DNA of 9,746 bases from CAXBYZ01 sp043826085 (GTDB lineage Bacteria; Patescibacteriota; Microgenomatia; UBA1400; CG1-02-47-37): assembly GCA_043826085.1 (NCBI GenBank), contig JBDRQW010000031.1:1-9746 (forward strand). Reading direction: 5' to 3'. A program made the translations under genes and the position numbers. Numbering within the stretch: position 1 is the stretch's first letter; the number at the start of each line of letters is the position of its first letter. The notes under the pieces are model-generated. The model saw only the letters and a list, made by a program, of their open reading frames with translations, was not told the origin of the DNA and did not search any database. Shown piece after piece: positions 5,073 through 9,746 of this stretch.

Positions 5073-6458
5073 ATGGCAGTAAAAAAAATAGATCCTTCAG
5101 TTGAGGACTTTGTTGGTGGAGGAAAACCAAAAGCTCCAGTGGCACCAAAGGCTCCGGTAGTAACAAATAGGCCGATAATGACTAATCGGCCTGCTTATAG
5201 AAAGTCGGTGCGTTATAATTATAATAATAGAAGACCGGTGATAGCTAGGCCAGTCTCGAGGGGATCGAGCCTGGGCAGGCCGGGTTTTAATGGCATGGTG
5301 GATAATCGGGTAATTCCCGATGCCAATGTGCCAACCGAAGAAGTTTCCGGCATGTTGGAGGTAACCGGAGATAATCATGGAATTTTAAGGGAAGGATTTA
5401 CCGAGTCCAGTAAAGATGCCTATATTTCTTCTTCTCAAATTCGAAGATTTAATCTTCGTTCCGGTGATTTAGTGACCGGTCCGGCCAGAAAACCAAAAGA
5501 CAATGAGCGTTTTTGGGGATTACTTAAAGTCGAGAAGGTAAATGGAGTTGAGTTTGAGGATGGTCAAGTTCGACCTTTGTTTGATAAATTGACTCCCATA
5601 TTTCCCGATGAAATATTAAAACTTGAAACAGAAAAAGACATTTTAGCAACCAGATTGGTTGATTTAGTGGCTCCGATTGGTAAAGGCCAAAGGGGTTTGA
5701 TTGTGTCACCGCCAAAAGCCGGTAAGACTTCATTTTTAAAAGATATTGCCACCGGAATTACCGCTAATGATCCCAAAGTTCATTTGATGGCGGTGCTGGT
5801 AGGTGAGCGACCGGAAGAAGTGACAGATATTAAGAGGCATATTAAAGGTGAAGTGGCTGCTTCGAATTTTGATGACTCGGCACAAATTCAGATTAAAGTG
5901 GCCGAAATAGCTTTGGAGCGAGCCAAGAGAATGGTAGAGATGGGTAAAGATGTGGTGATTTTACTGGACTCGATTACCAGGTTGGCTCGAGCTTATAACT
6001 TGGCCATGCCAACTTCGGGTCGAACTTTGTCCGGTGGATTTGATCCGGCGGCTTTGTTTCCGCCCAAGAAGTTTTTTGGAGCGGCCAGGAATTTTGAATC
6101 TTTTGAAATCAATGGCAAGAAAGTAAAGGGTTCTTTGACAATTATTGGAACGGCTTTAGTGGAGACCGGTTCGAGGATGGACGAGTTGATTTACGAAGAG
6201 TTTAAAGGGACCGGTAATATGGAAATTCATTTGTCTCGGAGGTTAGCCGAGCGAAGAGTTTATCCGGCCATTGATATTCAACGCTCCAGTACCAGACAAG
6301 AACAGTTGTTGTTTTCAAAAAATGAATACGCCAAGATTGTGACCATGCGAAGAATGGTGGATATCTTGGGTGACGATGAGGCCACCGAAGTCATGCTTGA
6401 TCGATTAGGCAAAACCAAGGATAATAAGGCGTTTTTGGCTAAATTGGGGAAAGGGTAG
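5073..6458 (+). CDS. rho: Transcription termination factor Rho
   Basis: Rho is the hexameric RNA helicase that ends transcription by loading on nascent RNA. The 461-residue product is complete. Residues 1 to about 85 are a basic Pro, Arg and Asn-rich low-complexity extension. The primary RNA-binding cold-shock-like domain follows, including GILREG (103-108) and SSSQIRRFNLRSGD (119-132). Walker A is PPKAGKT (213-219), Walker B VVILLDS (294-300), and the arginine/secondary-site region TGSRMDELIYEEFKGTGN starts at 365. Walker A is shifted about 34 residues from E. coli, matching the longer N-terminus. GAAAGG (5062-5067) lies 5 bases before the ATG, which fixes the start. The gene has its own promoter and a structured leader with an attenuator-like hairpin, so autogenous control, known for E. 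coli rho by a different leader, is plausible. It ends in TAG just before a palindrome. Confidence 0.97.
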   Translation: MAVKKIDPSVEDFVGGGKPKAPVAPKAPVVTNRPIMTNRPAYRKSVRYNYNNRRPVIARPVSRGSSLGRPGFNGMVDNRVIPDANVPTEEVSGMLEVTGDNHGILREGFTESSKDAYISSSQIRRFNLRSGDLVTGPARKPKDNERFWGLLKVEKVNGVEFEDGQVRPLFDKLTPIFPDEILKLETEKDILATRLVDLVAPIGKGQRGLIVSPPKAGKTSFLKDIATGITANDPKVHLMAVLVGERPEEVTDIKRHIKGEVAASNFDDSAQIQIKVAEIALERAKRMVEMGKDVVILLDSITRLARAYNLAMPTSGRTLSGGFDPAALFPPKKFFGAARNFESFEINGKKVKGSLTIIGTALVETGSRMDELIYEEFKGTGNMEIHLSRRLAERRVYPAIDIQRSSTRQEQLLFSKNEYAKIVTMRRMVDILGDDEATEVMLDRLGKTKDNKAFLAKLGKG

Positions 6459-6460
6459 AT

Positions 6461-6483
6461 TTGACAGGGTCTGACCCTGTCAA
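6461..6483. repeat. 23-bp palindrome after rho
   Basis: ttgacagggtc (6461-6471) and gaccctgtcaa (6473-6483) are exact inverted 11-mers around one base, 2 bases past the rho stop. No T-run follows, so it is a poor intrinsic terminator. Its left arm begins ttgacaggg, also found in the hairpin-promoter modules at 3714 and 4867. It may be a REP-like element. Confidence 0.6.
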
Positions 6484-6489
6484 GTGGGT

Positions 6490-6518
6490 TTGACAAAGTG
6501 GGTGGGTTATAGTATAAA
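6490..6518 (+). promoter_or_regulatory. Promoter of the AAA ATPase gene
   Basis: TTGACA (6490-6495), a 17-base spacer and TATAAA (6513-6518). The transcript would start near 6525, about 37 bases before the preferred ATG at 6562. Confidence 0.7.
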
Positions 6519-6547
6519 TACACGCAGTTAAGTGCGTGTATTTATAC
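6512..6547. promoter_or_regulatory. 15-bp perfect inverted repeat over the -10 box (operator-like)
   Basis: gtataaatacacgca (6512-6526) and tgcgtgtatttatac (6533-6547) are exact reverse complements with a 6-base centre. The left arm contains the -10 box and the predicted start site. This placement fits a repressor operator. In RNA, only the part from about 6525 would be transcribed, so a DNA-level role is more likely than an RNA hairpin. Confidence 0.65.
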
Positions 6548-6561
6548 AAATTTATATAGTT

Positions 6562-7692
6562 ATGATACAAAGGAAAATTTTTAAAAAGGTATTGAGTCGG
6601 ATGGATCCTGGTAAAGTGGTGGTTATATATGGTCCGAGGAGAGTAGGTAAAACCACTTTATTAAATCAATTAAGCAAAGAATTAAATTCGGATTATTTAA
6701 TGGTAAATGGTCAGGAAAGACGAGTCAAAAGATGGCTGGGATCACAAGACTCTTTGATAATGAGAAATTATTTAAAAGACAAAAAAATCTTATTGGTTGA
6801 TGAAGCCCAGTACGTTGATCAAATTGGCTTGAACTTGAAGATTTTAGTAGATATGATGCCGGAAATAAAAGTGGTGGCTACCGGTTCAAGTTCGTTTGAG
6901 TTGGCTAATCAGGTGGGTGAGCCATTGGTGGGTCGAAAATGGCAGTTTATTCTTTATCCCTTGGCTCAGCTAGAGTTGAGTTTGACGGAAGATCAAATGC
7001 AGGTGGAATCTAATTTGGAATCAAGATTGATATTTGGCAGTTATCCGGAAGTGGTTTTAACTGATTCTTATGAAAGAAAGAAGGATATTCTTGACTCAAT
7101 TGTGGATGGGTATATTTTGAAGGATTTATTGGTTTTGGAAAATCTTAAAAAGGAGTATAAACTAATACCTTTGTTAAAATTATTAGCCTTTCAAATTGGC
7201 AAGGAGGTGTCTTTATCAGAATTATCCAACAATTTAAATATGAGTTTTCATACGGTGGAAAGATATTTGTATTTGTTGGAAAAAGTCTTTGTAATTATGA
7301 GAGTGGGAGGTTTTAGTAGGAATTTAAGGAAAGAAGTCAATAAAAATTCCAGATATTATTTTTATGATAATGGAATAAGAAATGCGGTGATTGAAAACTT
7401 TAATGATTTGAGTTTGAGAAACGATGTTGGACAATTATGGGAGAACTATTTGTTCATGGAAAGGCTGAAAAAAAGAGCTTATATTGGCCCGAGAGCTTAT
7501 TGTTATTTTTGGCGGACTTATGATAAAAAGGAGATTGATTTAATTGAAGAAAGAGAAGGCAAACTTTTTGGTTATGAATTTAAATGGAGCGAGAGAAAGA
7601 AAACCAAGCCACCTAAAGATTGGCTAAAAACTTATGATAATGCCAGTTATAAAGTTATTAATAGAGAAAACTATTCGGAGTTTATTACTTAG
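6562..7692 (+). CDS. AAA+ ATPase with DUF4143 and nuclease-like C-terminus
   Basis: This belongs to the archaeal/bacterial ATPase family (AAA_14 plus DUF4143), whose cellular role is poorly known; some members are linked to mobile or stress modules. The 376-residue protein has Walker A GPRRVGKTT (24-32), Walker B ILLVDEAQ (D80-E81), and the sensor-like stretch VVATGSSSFEL. A helix-turn-helix-like segment follows (VSLSELSNNLNMSFHTVERYLYLLEKV), then the DUF4143 part with YFYDNGIRNAV. Near the end, EIDLIEEREGKLFGYEFKW matches the D...ExK pattern of PD-(D/E)xK nucleases, a feature seen in this family. A GTG at 6532 would add ten residues but lies inside the palindrome downstream of the promoter; ATG 6562 gives the usual family start MIQRKIF. 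Neither start has a clear Shine-Dalgarno site. It is transcribed alone between rho and the second fic. Confidence 0.9.
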   Translation: MIQRKIFKKVLSRMDPGKVVVIYGPRRVGKTTLLNQLSKELNSDYLMVNGQERRVKRWLGSQDSLIMRNYLKDKKILLVDEAQYVDQIGLNLKILVDMMPEIKVVATGSSSFELANQVGEPLVGRKWQFILYPLAQLELSLTEDQMQVESNLESRLIFGSYPEVVLTDSYERKKDILDSIVDGYILKDLLVLENLKKEYKLIPLLKLLAFQIGKEVSLSELSNNLNMSFHTVERYLYLLEKVFVIMRVGGFSRNLRKEVNKNSRYYFYDNGIRNAVIENFNDLSLRNDVGQLWENYLFMERLKKRAYIGPRAYCYFWRTYDKKEIDLIEEREGKLFGYEFKWSERKKTKPPKDWLKTYDNASYKVINRENYSEFIT

Positions 7693-7732
7693 CCTGCAAG
7701 GTACCCCTCCAAAGGCGGGCAGGCGTACCTTG
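7692..7732. repeat. REP-like palindrome, copy 2, with interleaved arms
   Basis: caaggtac (7697-7704) pairs with gtaccttg (7725-7732), the half-sites also seen at 1880-1896. gcctgc (7692-7697) pairs with gcaggc (7719-7724). The two pairings interleave as in an H-type pseudoknot and share base 7697. Inside, 7705-7719 folds as a small GC hairpin with an AAA loop. It sits directly behind the ATPase stop and may act as terminator or mobile palindrome. Confidence 0.6.
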
Positions 7733-7735
7733 TAA

Positions 7736-7773
7736 TTGATATTTATGGATATTTGTGGATATAATATGGATAT
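7736..7773 (+). promoter_or_regulatory. Promoter of the second fic gene with phased GGATAT repeats
   Basis: TTGATA (7736-7741), an 18-base spacer and TATAAT (7760-7765) form the promoter. Transcription would begin near 7772, at the ATG of 7774, so the message is probably leaderless; no Shine-Dalgarno site exists. GGATAT occurs at 7747, 7757 and 7768, with a degenerate TGATAT at 7737. The spacing of 10, 10 and 11 bases puts all copies on one face of the helix across the whole promoter. Confidence 0.68.
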
Positions 7774-8790
7774 ATGGTTAAGCAGAGTTTATTAAAAAAA
7801 ATTGATGAGTTGAAGACGGAACTGGATAAACTTAGACCGTTGAAAGTCAAAAAATTAAGGGCGATTCAAGAGAGTTTGAGAGTAGAGTGGATTTATAATT
7901 CGAATGCGATTGAGGGTAATTCACTGAGTTTGGGCGAAACGGCTTTTTATTTGAAAGAAGGCTTGACAACCGAAGGTAGGCCACTTAAAGACTTTTTGGA
8001 AGTTAGAAATCATCAGGAGGCGATATTGGCTTTAGAAGATTTTTTGAAAAGTCGACGAGGGTTGAGTCAGAGTTTTATTAAAGAACTGCATGCGGTTTTA
8101 TTGAGAGGGATTGAGTATATTTGGGTCAAGGGGGCGGGGGGTAAGTTGATTAAAAAGAAAGTCTTGGTTGGTAAGTATAAAGTTCAGCCAAACCATGTCT
8201 TGACTTTGTCCGGTAAGATTCATTATTATACTGATCCGATTAAGGTACAAATGAAGATGGATCAGTTGATGGAGTGGTATAGTCGTAATGATAAAAAAAT
8301 ATCGGCAGTTGATTTGGCGGCAAGATTTCATTACCGGTTGGTAAAGATTCATCCATTTGATGATGGCAATGGCAGATTGGCGAGAATTTTAATGAATTTG
8401 ATTTTGATTAAAGCGGGATTTTTGCCGGCGGTAATTAAGAATAAAGAAAGAAGGGGTTATCTTAGGGTCTTAGAATGGGCGGATAAAGGTAAGTTGGAAA
8501 TGTTTGTGGATTTTGTGGCGAAGCAGTTAATTCAAACAATGGATGGGGTTTTGAGGATTTTGAAGGGAGAGGCTGAGGTGGTTGAGCCTGAAGTGATTTT
8601 AACGGCTTTGGATCGAAGAGAGATGATTTTAAAGAAATTGGAGAGGGGACAGAAGTATGGCTTGGCTGATGTTTTAAGATTGGTAATGGTAAAGCGACCG
8701 ACTTTGAAAAAAGATTTGAGGATATTGGTGGAGGAAAAGAAGTTGAAGTGTTTTGGTAATGGCAAAGCAACGAGGTATAGATTAAAATAA
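7774..8790 (+). CDS. Second Fic family protein with winged-helix-like C-terminus
   Basis: The 338-residue protein opens with a Lys/Leu-rich helix (about 1-35). The inhibitory motif SNAIEG (43-48) follows and the intact catalytic motif HPFDDGNGRLAR is at 193-204, so it is again a class II, self-inhibited enzyme expected to transfer AMP or a related group. Between the Fic helices, residues around 112-130 (GIEYIWVKGAGGKLIKKKV) replace the usual short acidic turn with a Gly/Lys-rich segment. The last 60 residues are basic and helix-rich (MILKKLERGQKYGLADVLRLV to TRYRLK) and resemble a winged helix less clearly than in the first Fic. It is not a recent duplicate of the gene at 3784: similarity is mainly at the motifs. 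The start is fixed by the TATAAT box 8 bases upstream. The surface-protein gene follows after 8 bases. Family is certain, target unknown. Confidence 0.92.
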   Translation: MVKQSLLKKIDELKTELDKLRPLKVKKLRAIQESLRVEWIYNSNAIEGNSLSLGETAFYLKEGLTTEGRPLKDFLEVRNHQEAILALEDFLKSRRGLSQSFIKELHAVLLRGIEYIWVKGAGGKLIKKKVLVGKYKVQPNHVLTLSGKIHYYTDPIKVQMKMDQLMEWYSRNDKKISAVDLAARFHYRLVKIHPFDDGNGRLARILMNLILIKAGFLPAVIKNKERRGYLRVLEWADKGKLEMFVDFVAKQLIQTMDGVLRILKGEAEVVEPEVILTALDRREMILKKLERGQKYGLADVLRLVMVKRPTLKKDLRILVEEKKLKCFGNGKATRYRLK

Positions 8791-8798
8791 TTATATTC

Positions 8799-9746
8799 AT
8801 GAAAAATAAAAAGAGGCAAGCAAGAAGGAGTGCGCAATGGTTTTTGGGAATTTTTAGTGGCTTGTTTTTAGTGATTTTTGTTTTATCAGTAGGATTTTTT
8901 TCAGTCAAGACTTATTTGGTGAGTATGAATCGAGAAGAGGTGATGATTGCCCAAATAACTAGCGGGTCTAATCCGACTACTTTAAGTAACTTGCCATTGA
9001 ATGGGAGGTTGAAGGTTTATTATTTTGGGGGAATTGTTCCATCGATTCAAGCCGTGTTTGGACATAATGGAAAACAATATATTGTTTTAGTAAATTCAGG
9101 ATCAGAAGTAATGACCGAGTTTGAAGTTCAAGCGGGTGATACGGTGACTTTGACTATTAAAACTCATCAGGGAAAAGAATACCATGACTGGGTTAGTGTG
9201 GAAGATTCGAGATGCAATGGCGGATTTAAACAAGAAATGCAAGAGATTAAGAATAGTGAAAATGTAGTTGTATCTCAGTGCTGGGATGATGATGGAGAGC
9301 ATGAAGATGGTTGGAATGACATAATGCTGGCGGTAACCCAAGTACCTAGTTTAAGTCCAAGTCCTTCGCCGTCGCCCGTGGCTATTCCGGATTGCACAAA
9401 CTTAACAACCAATGCGGATTTAAATAATTTGCAAGTGGGAACAGAATATTCTTTCCAATTAACAGCCGGAGGTACAGCTCCAATTACCGATGTAGAAATG
9501 TCTGTTTATGATGGTATTAGTTGTTCAAGTTATCTTCTTAAACCATATGTTCAACAAGCTGTTTCCGGTCCGGGAATTTACACAATTAAATGGACTCCTA
9601 CTCAAACAGGTTCGTTTATAGCTTATGGTAGAGTTTGGAACAATGGTTTTGCCGAGTGTAAGGCTGACTGTGTTGATGGTCCACCACGATACTTATGCGC
9701 TAATGCCCCACTGTGTAAATTAACAGGCACGGTTAAAACAGCGCCA
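8799..9746 (+). CDS. Membrane-anchored surface protein with Ser-Pro linker, 3'-truncated by the window
   Basis: An ATG at 8799 opens a frame that stays open for 316 codons to the window edge. The start is basic (MKNKKRQARR) and followed by one membrane helix (about 14-36), giving an N-in, exported topology or signal anchor. Residues about 68-180 look like a beta-rich domain ending in an acidic DDDGEHEDGWNDI segment that may bind calcium. A short Ser-Pro linker follows (183-193). From about 197 comes a second beta-sandwich-like domain with the Ig/FN3-like phrase YTIKWTPTQTGSF. Eight cysteines lie outside the membrane. The linker resembles that of the protein at 1927, so it may be another surface or sortase-handled protein; the C-terminus that would show a sorting signal is not in the window. 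No good -35 box or Shine-Dalgarno site precedes it, so cotranscription with fic is likely. Confidence 0.85.
   Translation, partial: MKNKKRQARRSAQWFLGIFSGLFLVIFVLSVGFFSVKTYLVSMNREEVMIAQITSGSNPTTLSNLPLNGRLKVYYFGGIVPSIQAVFGHNGKQYIVLVNSGSEVMTEFEVQAGDTVTLTIKTHQGKEYHDWVSVEDSRCNGGFKQEMQEIKNSENVVVSQCWDDDGEHEDGWNDIMLAVTQVPSLSPSPSPSPVAIPDCTNLTTNADLNNLQVGTEYSFQLTAGGTAPITDVEMSVYDGISCSSYLLKPYVQQAVSGPGIYTIKWTPTQTGSFIAYGRVWNNGFAECKADCVDGPPRYLCANAPLCKLTGTVKTAP

Noticed and set aside
6532..6561. GTG start adding ten residues to the AAA ATPase
   Set aside because: The codon falls inside the 15-bp palindrome only a few bases after the predicted transcript start, and the added residues do not resemble the family. 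ATG 6562 gives the normal MIQRKIF-type start.
8462..8908. 148-codon open frame on the minus strand
   Set aside because: It lies opposite the second fic gene and the start of the following surface-protein gene. Its product is Pro/Ser/Lys-rich low complexity without a family, while the plus-strand proteins are clearly conserved.
1..9746. Absence of TGA stop codons, considered as possible UGA recoding (as in SR1/Gracilibacteria)
   Set aside because: None of the nine genes with visible stops uses TGA, but none contains an in-frame TGA either, and tryptophan and glycine use normal codons. Nine genes are too few to show a changed code.

Overview
The window looks like a chromosomal segment of a candidate-phyla-radiation (Patescibacteria) bacterium, most likely of the Microgenomates type. 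This is an inference. It rests on AT-rich genes all on one strand, a sortase beside a Ser-Pro-linker surface protein, Fic and DUF4143 ATPase genes around housekeeping genes, weak or absent Shine-Dalgarno sites, and many short palindromes between genes. No taxonomic marker is present to prove it. All nine complete or 3'-complete genes end in TAA or TAG.

Left part (1-1554): the 3' two thirds of radA (DNA repair/recombination ATPase), carrying what looks like an in-frame palindromic insertion. It is followed by a brnT-brnA type II toxin-antitoxin operon with a near-consensus promoter, a 10-5-10 operator-like palindrome and an apparently leaderless toxin start.

Middle left (1555-3672): a 372-base intergenic stretch with a strong promoter and several long hairpins leads into a two-gene operon. 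This encodes a Cys-rich, (Ser-Pro)n-linked, membrane-anchored surface protein and a sortase, plausibly substrate and enzyme.

Middle right (3673-8790): fic, rho, a DUF4143-type AAA ATPase and a second fic. Each has its own readable promoter, and those of the two fic genes and the ATPase contain repeat or palindrome elements that look like operators. Both Fic proteins keep the full catalytic motif and an N-terminal inhibitory motif, and both end in winged-helix-like domains. Rho is complete, with a basic disordered N-terminal extension and a structured leader.

Right end (8799-9746): a second membrane-anchored Ser-Pro-linker surface protein, open to the window end.

The best leads are: (1) the 55-bp palindrome translated inside RadA, reminiscent of Rickettsia palindromic elements; (2) the helically phased decamer repeats over the fic promoters; (3) the structured RNA leader of the surface-protein/sortase operon; (4) the duplicated hairpin-promoter module flanking fic; and (5) the switch-like rho leader. 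No CRISPR array, rRNA, tRNA or complete insertion sequence was recognised.
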